From positions 6,262,001 to 6,326,000 of the forward strand of contig NZ_CP018047.1 of NCBI RefSeq assembly GCF_002009175.1: a stretch of DNA of 64,000 nucleotides. Reading direction: 5' to 3'. The notes beneath the pieces are model-generated. The model had not been told where the DNA came from. It searched no databases and worked only from the letters and a program-made list of their open reading frames with translations. How positions within the stretch are numbered: position 1 is the first letter of the stretch; each line of letters starts with the position of its first letter. Below, in pieces: positions 55,947 through 64,000 of this stretch. This DNA comes from Streptomyces niveus. Its GTDB lineage: Bacteria > Actinomycetota > Actinomycetes > Streptomycetales > Streptomycetaceae. The translations under genes were made by a program, and so were the position numbers.

Positions 55947-56714
55947 TCAACTCCGCAGGTGGGAAGCGCCGTTGAGGTCGAGCACCGCGCCCGACGACCA
56001 CTGCGCCTCGGGCGAGGCCAGCCACAGGACGGCCGCCGCGATCTCCTCCGCGCTCGCCACCCGGCCGAACGGACTCTGCGCCCGGATCGCCTCTCCCTCC
56101 GCCCCGGCCAGCCGGTCGGCCACCCGCTCCGTGTCGAAGAAGCCCGGCGCGACGGAGGCGACACCGATGCCGTACGGCGCGAGCGACACCGCCAGCGACT
56201 GACCCAGCGCGTGCACCGCCGCCTTCGTGGCGCCGTACGCGGGATGGTCCGGCTCACCGCGGAACGCGCCGCGCGAACCGATGTTGACGATCCGGCCGCC
56301 CACACCGCTGTCGATCATGGACCGTGCCGCGCGATGGCTGAGCAGCGCCGTGCCGAGCACGTTCACCGACAGATGGCGCTGCCAGGTCGCCGCCCAGTCC
56401 TCGTACGAGGTGGTGGCGAGCGGATGACGCTCGTTCACCGCCGCGTTGTTCACAAGCACGTCGATCCCGCCCAGTGCCTCCAGCGCCGTGTCGGCGATCA
56501 GGGCCGCGCCCTCGGGGTCCGACAGGTCACCGCCCAGCAGTACGTGGCCGGTGCCGTCGAGCGAGTCCAGCGTGTGGCGCGCGTCGTCCTCGCGGGTGCC
56601 GTAGTGGACGGCGACACGGTCGCCGTTGGCGGCGAAGGCGCGGGAGACGGCGCGGCCGAGACCTCGGGAGGCACCGGTGACCAGGACCCGGCGGCCGGTC
56701 TGCGGGAGGTTCAT
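55947..56714 (-). CDS. Short-chain dehydrogenase/reductase
   Basis: A 255-residue cytosolic oxidoreductase of the classical SDR family. The cofactor motif is VTGASRGLGRA (TGxxxGxG), followed by NNAA, the catalytic serine in IVNIGSRGAF and the YxxxK in YGATKAAVHAL. The charge after the second strand (VAVHYGTRE) suits NADP(H). The substrate is unknown. The ATG at 56714 lies 84 bases after the end of the kinase gene upstream, so cotranscription is possible. Confidence 0.93.
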   Translation of the reverse strand: MNLPQTGRRVLVTGASRGLGRAVSRAFAANGDRVAVHYGTREDDARHTLDSLDGTGHVLLGGDLSDPEGAALIADTALEALGGIDVLVNNAAVNERHPLATTSYEDWAATWQRHLSVNVLGTALLSHRAARSMIDSGVGGRIVNIGSRGAFRGEPDHPAYGATKAAVHALGQSLAVSLAPYGIGVASVAPGFFDTERVADRLAGAEGEAIRAQSPFGRVASAEEIAAAVLWLASPEAQWSSGAVLDLNGASHLRS

Positions 56715-56797
56715 GGGGCGGGCCTTTCGGACGAGGGATGAGGGACGGGGGAGCGGGCGCGGGCGCAAGTGGCCCCGCGAGCGCCGGGGCGCGGGCG

Positions 56798-59125
56798 TCA
56801 GCCGTCCACGCCGTTGTACGCCCGTACCGCCGACGTGCCGATCCGGCCGTACCAGCCCGACGCGTCGGCCGCGAGCCCGTCGATGATGCCAGGCAGCGAC
56901 CAGGTGCGCCGCACCGCGCCGTCGGTGAGCCGCAGCGCGGTGCAGACCTCGCCGCAGGCCGCGTAGACCGTGCCGCCCGTGACGACCGGCGGGACCTTCG
57001 CGATGCCCGTCAGCCGCCGAGTCCAACGGGGCTCGCCCGTCCTGGAGTCGACCGCCTGAAGCGTGTCCGCCTTCGACCAGTGCAGCACCAGACCGCCCGC
57101 CGTGACCGGACCGCGCACCCCGCCCGTCCGCCGTGGCCAGCTCGTCTCGACGCCGAGGGTGGGAAGCGGAGGCCAGAGCGGCTTCGCGCTGTCCGGATCG
57201 AAGCCGTGCAGTGAGCCCGCCGTGGCCAGCAGGCCGGTTCCGTCCGCCACCCCGACGGCCGTGGCGCCCGGTGTCACCGCGAAGGTGTCCGCCGCGACCG
57301 CTACACGCTTCCCGCTCCGCGCGCCGACGAGGTGCAGCTCGCCCAGGGTGGTGAGCAGGGCGAAGTTCCCCGCGTCCGGCAGCGCGCCCGCGGCCAGCAG
57401 TTGGTCCTCGGCGTCCTCCAGCCCCTCGTACGACCACAGTGTCCCGGCCGACGCCGCGTCGACACCGAGCACCCGCCCCCCGAGGATCGCGGCCAGCAGC
57501 ATCGTGTCGCCGAGCACCGTCGGCGGCTGCGTGCCGGGGCGCTCCAGCTCCCAACGGCTCGCCCCCGTACGCAGATCGACGGCCCGCAGCTCCTTCGTGT
57601 CCGTGTCGTCCTGGTACGCCGTGATCACCGTCCCGCCGACGACCGCGGTCCAGCGAAGTGCCGCCGGCGGGAAGGGATCGGCCTTCCCCAGTGCCTTGCC
57701 CGAGCCGAGAGCGACGAGGGACAGTCCGACATCGGGCGCCACCAGGGTCCCCTCCGCCACACACCACGCAACGGGCGCGCCCTCCGTGGCCGTCAGCTCC
57801 CAGCGCCGGGCTCCGTCGGAGGCCGCGCAGGCGCGGACGTAACCCTCGACGCCGCTCGTGAGCGGTCCGTGGAGCAGGACGGTGCCACCGGAGAGCAGAA
57901 GGGCGTCGATGCCACCTGGATCCGCGGTGAGACTCCAGCGGAGCGCGCCCGCCTTCGCCGAACCATTCTTGAGGTCCAGTTGGGCGCCGTCCGAGCTGTT
58001 GACGGTGCCGCCCGCTCCCGGATCTCCCCAGCCGCGTACGACGGAGACACCGAACAGCCCGGTCAGGGTGGCGCCGCCGGCCACCAGCACTCCCCGGCGG
58101 GCCAGTTCACGACGGCGCTCGGCGCGCTCCGCACGCTCGACGCGACCCGCGTCGGGATTGGGGGCGGGGGCGACACGTGGCTTGTCGGGACGCGGCGCCG
58201 GGGCCGTCGCCGCCGTCACCTCCTTCGTGGGAACCACCGCCGTACGCTCGCGCGGACGGTCCTCCTCGTCGCCCCTGATCAGGCTCCGCAGCGGTTCCTC
58301 GCGCCACCACAGCGCCGCCCGGGGGTCGGCCGTCCGCTCCAGCACGGCACCGACCGAAGGACGCCCGGCCGGCTCCTTGTCCAGACAGCCGGTCACCAGC
58401 GCGCGTATCTCGGCGGGCACGCCGTCCAGGTCGGGCTCCTCGTGCACGGCCCGGTAGAGCAGGATCGCCACCGTCCCGTCCCCGAAGGGGTTACGGCCGG
58501 TGGCGGCGAAGGCGAGGACCGCGCCCAGCGCGAACACGTCGGCCGCCGCCGTCACCGGCCCGCTGTCCGTGATCTGTTCGGGCGCGATGAACCCGGGCGT
58601 CCCGATGATGTCCCCGGCCCGCGTCATCCCGTGGTCGCCGAGCGCCCGCGCGATCCCGAAGTCGATGACGCGCGGGCCCTCCGCCGTGATCAGGACGTTG
58701 GACGGCTTGAGGTCGCGATGGACGAGTCCCGCGCCGTGAATGCTCGTCAGCGCCTCGGCGAGCGCGGCGCCCAGCGACCGTACGACCGGTACCTCCAGCG
58801 GCCCGGCGGCGGCGACCGCGCGCCGCAGCGTGACCCCCGGCAGATAGGCGGTGGCCAGCCACGGCACCGGTGACGCGGGATCGGCGTCGAGGACCGCCGC
58901 CGTATGCGCCCCCGTCACGGCGCGGGCGGCGGCGGCCTCGCGCCTGAACCGCTCGCGGAACTGCGGTTCGGCCGCGAGGTGCGCGTGGACGGTCTTCACC
59001 GCGACCAGCCGGCCCCCGGTCGTACGGCCCAGATACACCCGGCCCATGCCACCGGCGCCGAGCCGGCCGAGCAGCCGTACGGAGCCGAGGGTCGCGGGGT
59101 CTCCGGGCAGCAGCGGGTCGGTCAT
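56798..59125 (-). CDS. Membrane Ser/Thr protein kinase with PQQ-like repeat domain
   Basis: A 775-residue kinase. The N-terminal kinase domain has LGAGGMGRVYLG, VAVKTV, HRDLKPSN, DFGIA and IAPEQ. After a proline-rich linker, one membrane helix (GVLVAGGATLTGLFGVSVV, near residue 350) leads to an outer domain of PQQ/propeller-type repeats (RAVDLRTGASRWELERP, then DSRTGEPRWTRRL and others). It is likely to sense an outer signal. The ATG overlaps the stop of the next kinase gene (ATGA). Confidence 0.93.
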   Translation of the reverse strand: MTDPLLPGDPATLGSVRLLGRLGAGGMGRVYLGRTTGGRLVAVKTVHAHLAAEPQFRERFRREAAAARAVTGAHTAAVLDADPASPVPWLATAYLPGVTLRRAVAAAGPLEVPVVRSLGAALAEALTSIHGAGLVHRDLKPSNVLITAEGPRVIDFGIARALGDHGMTRAGDIIGTPGFIAPEQITDSGPVTAAADVFALGAVLAFAATGRNPFGDGTVAILLYRAVHEEPDLDGVPAEIRALVTGCLDKEPAGRPSVGAVLERTADPRAALWWREEPLRSLIRGDEEDRPRERTAVVPTKEVTAATAPAPRPDKPRVAPAPNPDAGRVERAERAERRRELARRGVLVAGGATLTGLFGVSVVRGWGDPGAGGTVNSSDGAQLDLKNGSAKAGALRWSLTADPGGIDALLLSGGTVLLHGPLTSGVEGYVRACAASDGARRWELTATEGAPVAWCVAEGTLVAPDVGLSLVALGSGKALGKADPFPPAALRWTAVVGGTVITAYQDDTDTKELRAVDLRTGASRWELERPGTQPPTVLGDTMLLAAILGGRVLGVDAASAGTLWSYEGLEDAEDQLLAAGALPDAGNFALLTTLGELHLVGARSGKRVAVAADTFAVTPGATAVGVADGTGLLATAGSLHGFDPDSAKPLWPPLPTLGVETSWPRRTGGVRGPVTAGGLVLHWSKADTLQAVDSRTGEPRWTRRLTGIAKVPPVVTGGTVYAACGEVCTALRLTDGAVRRTWSLPGIIDGLAADASGWYGRIGTSAVRAYNGVDG

Positions 59126-61482
59126 GACAACTCCGGCGCGGTATAGGTGGACAGGGTGCCTCCGGCCGACACGTGGACGAGGCCGGAACCGGCGGCGTCC
59201 CCGCCGCCGGCCCCGACGACGACGGACCGCGTGTCGCCGGTCTCGGCCGCCCACACGAGCGCGCCCGTCGCCGCGTTCCGCGCGTGCACACCCCACGCGG
59301 GGCGGCCGTCGGTGGTCTCCTCGCCCTCGGGCGCCCTCCCCAGGCCGTAGACGAGCCCGCCGGAGACCACCGGCGGACTTCCCTCCGCCGGCCGTCCGAC
59401 GTCCTTCAGACTCCAGCGGGTACGGCCGGTCTCCGCGTCGAGGGCCTTCAACGTGCCGTACGTGGCGGTGTGCACGAGCCCGGCGACGGCCGTGGGGGTG
59501 ATCCCCGCGTCCGTCTCTTCCTCGGACAGTGCGCGGCTCCACCGTGTGCGGCGGGTCGCGAGGTCGACGGAGCGGAGCCGGCCGCCGGTCGCGTAGCAGC
59601 GGGCGCCCCGGGAGCCGGGATGCGCCTCCAAGTACCGTGATCCGCCCGGTATCTCGCGTTCGAGCGTGCCGTCGGCGGCGCGCAGGACGGTGAGGGGTTC
59701 ACCCTTTTCGCTCTCGTCGGAGAGTGAGGCGCGCGCCGATGCCACGGCGATCCGGCCGCCCGCCTGGTGGAGACCCACCACCTCGGCCGCCCCGCCCTGG
59801 TGGAACCAGAGAGGGTCTCCCGTGCGCGGGTCGTAGCCGTAGGCGCGCCAGGGGCGATTTCCTCCGGTGCGGCGCTCCCACCGCGTGCCGTACCTCGTGT
59901 AGGTGACCAGGCAGACGAGGCCGGCGGAGACCGAGAACGCGGCCCGCTCGCCGTCCGCCGGCGCGTCGGGCCGGCGCAGCTCCAGCGGGCGCCGGGGGTT
60001 GTGCCGTACATCGCCCGTGCTCCACTTCTCGACGCCGGTCGCCGCGTCCAGGGCGACGATCTGCGAAGAGAAGAGGCCACTCACCCGCAGTACCTGGACA
60101 AGTCCGCGCCCCGGCGCGGCGTCGGTGATGTCCTCGGCCGGATAGGTCCAGCCGACGGCTCCGGTCCGGGCGTCGAGGCGGATCAGCCCGTCCGCGCCCA
60201 TCAGATAGAGGGCGTCGCCGTGGCGGACCGGTGACGCCTCGCCGATGTCGCGGGTCCACAGGGCGCGGCCGAGCGTGTACGAGGGGGGTGGGTCCGGCCC
60301 GTCGTCCCTTTCGTCGCGGCCGGTGAGGGAGGCGAGCCAGGCGACGCCGCCGATCGCGGAGCCGCCGGCGAGGGCCGCACCGCCCCAGCGCAGGAAGCGT
60401 CTTCGGGACGCGCCCCGGCTCACGACGGCGTCGGCGCCGCCCGCGCCGGGTGCGCCATCCGTACGCGGGGTGTGACCGACCACCGTGGTGCCGGGCGCCG
60501 CCGTTCGCGGTTCGCCGCCCGATTCACCGCCCGGCCCGCCCTCCGATTCAACGGCCGGGTCCGCCGGTCCGGTCGTCGTCATCCCGGGCGCGTTCGCGAC
60601 CAGCGCCGCCACTTCGTCCTCGCGGCGGCGGATCAGACCGGCCACCGCCTCGCGCTCCCACCACGGATCGCCCTCGGTCCACGCCGCGCACGCGCTCAGC
60701 ATCTCGGCCACGGTGGGCCGGTCGTCGGGCTCCCGGCTCAGACAGCTCCCGAGCAGATCCCGCCACCCCGTGACGCCCTCCCGCACCCCCGGTATCTCCG
60801 CCAGGCCGTCGAGATCCGCCGAGCCGTGCATGGTCCGGTACAGCACCTGGTGCACCGCCCCGGTGCCGAACGGCGGGCGGCCGGTGGCCGCGTACGCCAG
60901 CAGCGCCCCGAGCGCGAACACGTCGACGGCCGGGCCCGGTTCGCCCGTCCCGGTCAGCAGTTCGGGCGCGATGAAGCCGGGGGAGCCGACGATCTCACCG
61001 CTCTCGGTCAGGCTCTCCTCGGCGGAGGTCCGCGCGATCCCGAAGTCGATGACCATCGGACCGTCGCGCGTCACGACGATGTTCGACGGTTTGAGGTCGC
61101 GGTGCACGAGCCCGGCGGCATGCACGGCGGCGATCGCCTCGGCGAGCGCCGCCCCTAGCGCGGCGAGTTCGCCGGGGGCGAGCGGTCCGAGCGCCGAGAC
61201 CGCCCCGGTGAGGGTGGGGCCCGTGCAGAACTCGGTGGCCAGCCAGGGGCGTACGGCCGCCGGATCGGCGTCCAGCACGGCGGCCGTGAAGGGGCCCGCC
61301 ACCGAGCGGGCGGCGGCGGCCTCCCGCCGGAACCGCTCCCGGAACTGCGAATCGGCCGCCAGATGCTCGTGGACCGTCTTCACGGCCACCAGCCGCCCGG
61401 ACGCCGCCCTGCCGAGATGGACCCGGCCCATGCCGCCCTCACCGAGCAGAGCGATCAACCGGTACCCACCGAGCTGTTCCAC
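59122..61482 (-). CDS. Membrane Ser/Thr protein kinase with PQQ-like repeat domain, tandem partner
   Basis: A 786-residue kinase with the same layout as its partner: LGEGGMGRVHLG, VAVKTV, HRDLKPSN, DFGIA, then a helix after twin arginines (RRRFLRWGGAALAGGSAIGG) and PQQ-like repeats (RLDARTGAVGWTYP, ALDAATGVEKWSTG, ALDAETGRTRWSL). The GTG at 61482 is chosen because GGAGGGGGGAG lies 5 bases before it; an ATG 21 codons upstream lacks such a site. The two kinases are related throughout and look like a gene duplication. Confidence 0.92.
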   Translation of the reverse strand: MEQLGGYRLIALLGEGGMGRVHLGRAASGRLVAVKTVHEHLAADSQFRERFRREAAAARSVAGPFTAAVLDADPAAVRPWLATEFCTGPTLTGAVSALGPLAPGELAALGAALAEAIAAVHAAGLVHRDLKPSNIVVTRDGPMVIDFGIARTSAEESLTESGEIVGSPGFIAPELLTGTGEPGPAVDVFALGALLAYAATGRPPFGTGAVHQVLYRTMHGSADLDGLAEIPGVREGVTGWRDLLGSCLSREPDDRPTVAEMLSACAAWTEGDPWWEREAVAGLIRRREDEVAALVANAPGMTTTGPADPAVESEGGPGGESGGEPRTAAPGTTVVGHTPRTDGAPGAGGADAVVSRGASRRRFLRWGGAALAGGSAIGGVAWLASLTGRDERDDGPDPPPSYTLGRALWTRDIGEASPVRHGDALYLMGADGLIRLDARTGAVGWTYPAEDITDAAPGRGLVQVLRVSGLFSSQIVALDAATGVEKWSTGDVRHNPRRPLELRRPDAPADGERAAFSVSAGLVCLVTYTRYGTRWERRTGGNRPWRAYGYDPRTGDPLWFHQGGAAEVVGLHQAGGRIAVASARASLSDESEKGEPLTVLRAADGTLEREIPGGSRYLEAHPGSRGARCYATGGRLRSVDLATRRTRWSRALSEEETDAGITPTAVAGLVHTATYGTLKALDAETGRTRWSLKDVGRPAEGSPPVVSGGLVYGLGRAPEGEETTDGRPAWGVHARNAATGALVWAAETGDTRSVVVGAGGGDAAGSGLVHVSAGGTLSTYTAPELS

Positions 61483-61667
61483 CGAGGCTCCCCCCTCCGA
61501 ACCACCGCCCGTGCGCGGCCGATCACTGCGACGCACAGAGAGCATCCCAAGGTTGCGGCGGCACCCGATACCGGCCGGGGGACGTGCCCGTAACGGGGCG
61601 TGTCCCGTCTCCCGCCCCGCCTTCCGTACCGCCGCTAAAACCCGTGGCGGCCCGTCGGCCGCTCTCC

Positions 61668-61673
61668 TAAAGT
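61668..61673 (+). promoter_or_regulatory. -10 box for the Y-like RNA
   Basis: TAAAGT, 7 bases before the proposed RNA start at 61681. It is one base from TAGAGT. No convincing -35 is seen. An alternative -10, CATATT, lies at 61674-61679 but would start the RNA inside the first stem. Confidence 0.5.
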
Positions 61674-61680
61674 CATATTC

Positions 61681-61821
61681 GTCCAGGTGCGAAGGCGGGA
61701 CCTACTTCCACTTTTAATGGGGCGGTCGCAGGTTCGAGTCCTGCCATCGGCTTTCGAGCCGATGTAGCTCAGTTGGCAGAGCACCTTTGTCGGTTCCGCC
61801 GGCCTTGATCTCTGGACTTTT
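61681..61821 (+). ncRNA. yrlA: Y RNA (YrlA-like) with permuted tRNA-like domain, beside ro60
   Basis: A structured RNA gene of about 141 bases. Its ends pair: GTCCAGG (61681-61687) with TCTGGAC (61811-61817, one G-U), then TTTT (61818-61821). Next, an internal loop holds TGCGAA, which resembles the CGAA bulge of known Y RNAs. A second stem joins GGCGGGACC (61694-61702) and GGTTCCGCC (61792-61800). Inside is a tRNA-like fold in permuted order: T arm (GCAGG 61728-61732, TTCGAGT loop, CCTGC 61740-61744), acceptor stem (CATCGGC 61745-61751 with GCCGATG 61758-61764) capped by T-TTCG-A, TA, then D arm (GCTC 61767-61770, loop AGTTGGCA, GAGC 61779-61782) and an anticodon-stem remnant (AATGG 61716-61720 with CCTTT 61784-61788). 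The gene lies just before the Ro60 gene. It cannot be charged, because the acceptor end is a loop. Confidence 0.85.
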
Positions 61822-61843
61822 CATCGAATTCGGGGGAATTCCC

Positions 61844-63424
61844 ATGGCACGTTTCAACTCGCGTCTCTCCGTGGTTCGCGGCACTTCGCCCGTGCGGTCG
61901 ACCGGCCGTACCGCCCGTACGCATCAGGGCGGTACCGGACATCTGCGCGACCCCAAGTCCGAGCTGTTCCTGCTCGCCGTCGCCAACTTCGTTTCCCAGC
62001 AGACCTTTTACGAGTCCGGGGACGAGCGCGACAACCGTTTCCTGACCCTCGTGCGCGAGCTGGCCGTCGAGGACCCGCAGTGGACGGCCGGTCTCCTGGG
62101 CTGGCTGCGCCGAGACGGGAACATGCGGACCGCCGCCCTCGTCGGCGCCGCCGAATATGTGAAGGCGCGGCTGGAATCGGGTGTCAGTACCGGCCCCTCG
62201 AACCGTCAGGTCGTCGATTCCGTACTGCTGCGTGCCGACGAGCCCGGTGAATTGCTCGGTTACTGGACGTCCCGTTACGGCCGCCGAATTCCCAAGCCCG
62301 TCAAGCGGGGCGTGGCCGATGCCGTGAAGCGGCTCTACAGCGGTAGGTCGCTGCTCAAGTACGACACCGCGTCGAAGGGTTACCGATTCGGGGACATCCT
62401 CAATCTCGTGCACGCGTCGCCCGACCCGGCCAAGGCGTGGCAGGGCGAGCTGTTCCGTTACGCCCTGGACCGCCGGCACCACCCGGACACCGCCGTCGCG
62501 CCCGCGTCGAACCGCACCCTCACCGCCCACCGGGCGCTGATGGAGCTGCCCGTCGCCGAGCGGCGCGCGGCGGTCACGGCTCCCGGCGCCGCCGAGCGAC
62601 TGGCCGAGGCAGGCATGACGTGGGAGATGCTGGCGGGCTGGCTCCAGGGTCCGATGGACGCGGCGGCGTGGGAGGCCGTCATCCCGTCCATGGGGCCGAT
62701 GGCGCTGCTGCGCAACCTGCGGAACTTCGACGAGGCCGGGGTGAGCGACGACGTCGCCGCCCAAGTCGCCGCCGAGCTGTCGGACCCGGTGGTGGTCGCC
62801 CGGTCGCGGCAGTTCCCGTTCCGCTATCTCGCGGCGTACCAGCACGCGCCGTCGCTGCGCTGGTCCTACCCGCTGGAGCGGGCGCTCGGCCACTCGCTGG
62901 CCAATGTGCCCGCGCTGCCGGGCCGGACACTGATCCTGGTCGACCGCTCGGGCTCGATGTGGTCGCCGCTGTCGGACCGCTCCCAGCTCAACCGGGCGGA
63001 CGCCGCGGCGATCTTCGGGACGGCGGTGGCGATGCGCGCGGCCGACGCTGACCTGGTCGAGTTCGGTTCGAGCAGCGCCAAGGTGCGGTTCCGCCGGGGC
63101 GAGTCCGTGCTGAAGGTCCTGGAGCGCTTCGGCGATCTGGGCGGGACGGACACGTCGCGGGCGGTGCGGGCGCACTACCGCGGTCATGACCGGGTGCTGA
63201 TCGTCACGGACGAGCAGGCGACGTACAGCCACTACGGCGACCCGACGGAGCAGGTCCCGGAGCGCGTCCCCGTCTACACCTGGAATCTCGCGGGATACCG
63301 GGCCGGGCACGGCCCGTCGGGCACGCCGTACCGGCACACTTTCGGTGGTCTCTCCGACGCCGCGTTCCGGATGGTCCCGCTGCTGGAGGCGGGTCGCGAC
63401 GCTCACTGGCCGTGGGCGGTCTGA
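61844..63424 (+). CDS. rsr: Ro60/Rsr, TROVE domain RNA-binding protein
   Basis: A 526-residue ring-shaped RNA-binding protein that joins Y RNAs and misfolded RNAs and, in bacteria, can guide the exonuclease PNPase. The TROVE domain covers about residues 1-360 (DPKSELFLLAVANFVSQQTF, then VRELAVEDPQWTAGLLGWLR and LLKYDTASKGYRFGDILNLV). A VWA domain follows with the metal site LVDRSGSMW, the Thr in GGTDTSRAV and VTDEQAT. The ATG at 61844 has GGGGGA 7 bases before it and gives the usual MARFNSRL start. It is directly downstream of the Y-like RNA, whose product is its likely partner. Confidence 0.95.
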   Translation: MARFNSRLSVVRGTSPVRSTGRTARTHQGGTGHLRDPKSELFLLAVANFVSQQTFYESGDERDNRFLTLVRELAVEDPQWTAGLLGWLRRDGNMRTAALVGAAEYVKARLESGVSTGPSNRQVVDSVLLRADEPGELLGYWTSRYGRRIPKPVKRGVADAVKRLYSGRSLLKYDTASKGYRFGDILNLVHASPDPAKAWQGELFRYALDRRHHPDTAVAPASNRTLTAHRALMELPVAERRAAVTAPGAAERLAEAGMTWEMLAGWLQGPMDAAAWEAVIPSMGPMALLRNLRNFDEAGVSDDVAAQVAAELSDPVVVARSRQFPFRYLAAYQHAPSLRWSYPLERALGHSLANVPALPGRTLILVDRSGSMWSPLSDRSQLNRADAAAIFGTAVAMRAADADLVEFGSSSAKVRFRRGESVLKVLERFGDLGGTDTSRAVRAHYRGHDRVLIVTDEQATYSHYGDPTEQVPERVPVYTWNLAGYRAGHGPSGTPYRHTFGGLSDAAFRMVPLLEAGRDAHWPWAV

Positions 63425-63539
63425 CCGCCCGACTGGGGTCCTGAAGAGGGTCGTGGGGTCGCTGGGGAACGAGTGATCCCGCGGCCCGTCGGCGGTCGGG
63501 CATGGCGCGTCGGGGGCCGTTGGGCGCATACTCCAGGTA

Positions 63540-63767
63540 ATGACAAAGTCAGCCGGTTCCCGGCGCCACCTGCCGTCCAGTCCCTTCAACCGCCAAGGCC
63601 CGGCCTCACCTCCGCCCGAGCACTTCGACGTGGGAGACCGTGTCTCCCATGATCAGTTCGGGTTGGGCAGAGTCATCGGAGTCGAGGGCGAGAACGCCGT
63701 GCTCATCGATTTCTCGGGCCGTCAGGGTCGGATCCTGAGCCCCTTCTCCAAACTGACCAAGCTCTGA
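63540..63767 (+). CDS. Small conserved protein with UvrD/CarD-like tail motif
   Basis: A 75-residue protein. The C-terminal half (FDVGDRVSHDQFGLGRVIGV, then DFSGRQGRILSPFSKLTKL) resembles the small beta-barrel tail of UvrD/PcrA and similar Tudor/KOW-type domains. The N-terminal half is proline- and serine-rich. CATACT 7 bases before the ATG and the lack of a ribosome site suggest a leaderless mRNA. The role is unknown. Confidence 0.75.
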   Translation: MTKSAGSRRHLPSSPFNRQGPASPPPEHFDVGDRVSHDQFGLGRVIGVEGENAVLIDFSGRQGRILSPFSKLTKL

Positions 63768-63780
63768 AGACCCAGGCCCC

Positions 63781-63815
63781 CGGGCCGCCGCGATCCCCGT
63801 GACCGCGGCGGCCCG
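63781..63815. terminator. Bidirectional terminator near the right edge
   Basis: CGGGCCGCCGCG (63781-63792) pairs exactly with CGCGGCGGCCCG (63804-63815), 11-base loop, between the small gene and the leftward TerD-family gene. Confidence 0.8.
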
Positions 63816-63856
63816 TAAAGGCATGTCCGGAACCGGAGGCGGATCCGGACCGGCGC

Positions 63857-64000
63857 TCAGAGGGCCTTGGCCGCGGGCTTGACCATGCCGCGGACCGTGC
63901 GGGACTTCACGAACTCGCCGACGGCCGTCATCTCCCACTCGCCGGAGAACTGACGGATGAGCTTGGCCATGATCACGCCGGTCTGCGGTTCGGCGCCCGT
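63857..64000 (-). CDS. TerD family protein, C-terminal end only
   Basis: The last 47 residues of a leftward gene whose start lies beyond the window. The read sequence (GVIMAKLIRQFSGEWEMTAV and then GEFVKSRTVRGMVKPAAKAL) fits the end of TerD/TerZ-type tellurium-resistance and stress proteins, which bind calcium. The call rests on this short stretch alone. Confidence 0.6.
   Translation of the reverse strand, partial: TGAEPQTGVIMAKLIRQFSGEWEMTAVGEFVKSRTVRGMVKPAAKAL

Noticed and set aside
61723..61790. An ordinary tRNA gene, perhaps tRNA-Thr
   Set aside because: The T arm and acceptor 3' strand come before the acceptor 5' strand and D arm, no anticodon loop joins them, and the acceptor stem is closed by a loop, so it cannot be a working tRNA.
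61681..61821. A tRNA gene broken by a rearrangement
   Set aside because: Both stems of the handle pair, a -10 box and a T run are in place, and Ro60 follows. Chance breakage would not give this.

Overview
This is a high-GC window with dense, strongly third-position-biased genes, many GTG starts, leaderless genes and TAGNNT-type -10 boxes. The gene content (RbpA, OpcA, SufR, paired Ser/Thr kinases with repeat-rich outer domains) points to an actinomycete chromosome, almost certainly Streptomyces. From memory the gene order matches the core region of Streptomyces that runs from gap-pgk-tpiA through the pentose-phosphate operon to the suf operon and dapD. I saw no transposase, integrase, CRISPR array or rRNA.

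Layout. 1-2123: the end of a secreted zinc carboxypeptidase. 2297-5872: glycolytic genes gap, pgk and tpiA, then secG. 6053-7765: rbpA and an MFS transporter. 7835-11527: pgi and two PH-domain membrane proteins. 11613-24729: a leftward 13-kb block made of a SWIM zinc-finger protein, a DUF5682 plus VWA fusion, a MoxR-like AAA ATPase, a 1710-residue protein of unknown function and a DUF4132-like protein; it resembles the E. coli yehI/yehLMPQ set and separates pgi from pgl. 24953-31513: the leftward pentose-phosphate operon tkt-tal-zwf-opcA-pgl. 31862-37902: heme O and heme A synthesis genes (ctaB, ctaA), an amidohydrolase-like protein with an altered active site, and an ABC exporter. 38039-44700: sufR-sufB-sufD-Rieske ferredoxin-sufC-sufS-sufU-sufT, with a SufR-type operator over the sufR promoter. 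44777-52156: a membrane protein, an SMR pump with its TetR regulator, an ECF sigma factor and partner, dapD, a lipoprotein, an SMI1/KNR4 protein and a double ABM-domain protein. 52273-61482: a secreted nuclease-like protein, an acidic unknown protein, an SDR oxidoreductase and two tandem membrane Ser/Thr kinases. 61681-63424: a Y-RNA-like noncoding RNA followed by a Ro60 (TROVE) gene. The right edge holds a small conserved gene and the end of a TerD-family gene.

The most notable discovery is at 61681-61821. A tRNA-like sequence is present in permuted order (T arm, acceptor stem capped by a TTCG loop, then D arm). It sits on a long handle whose ends pair and finish in TTTT, and it has a -10 box at the right distance and lies 22 bases before the Ro60 gene. 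This is the layout expected of a bacterial Y RNA of the YrlA type, which an ordinary tRNA search would miss. The 13-kb AAA/VWA/SWIM block inside central metabolism is the second main point of interest.
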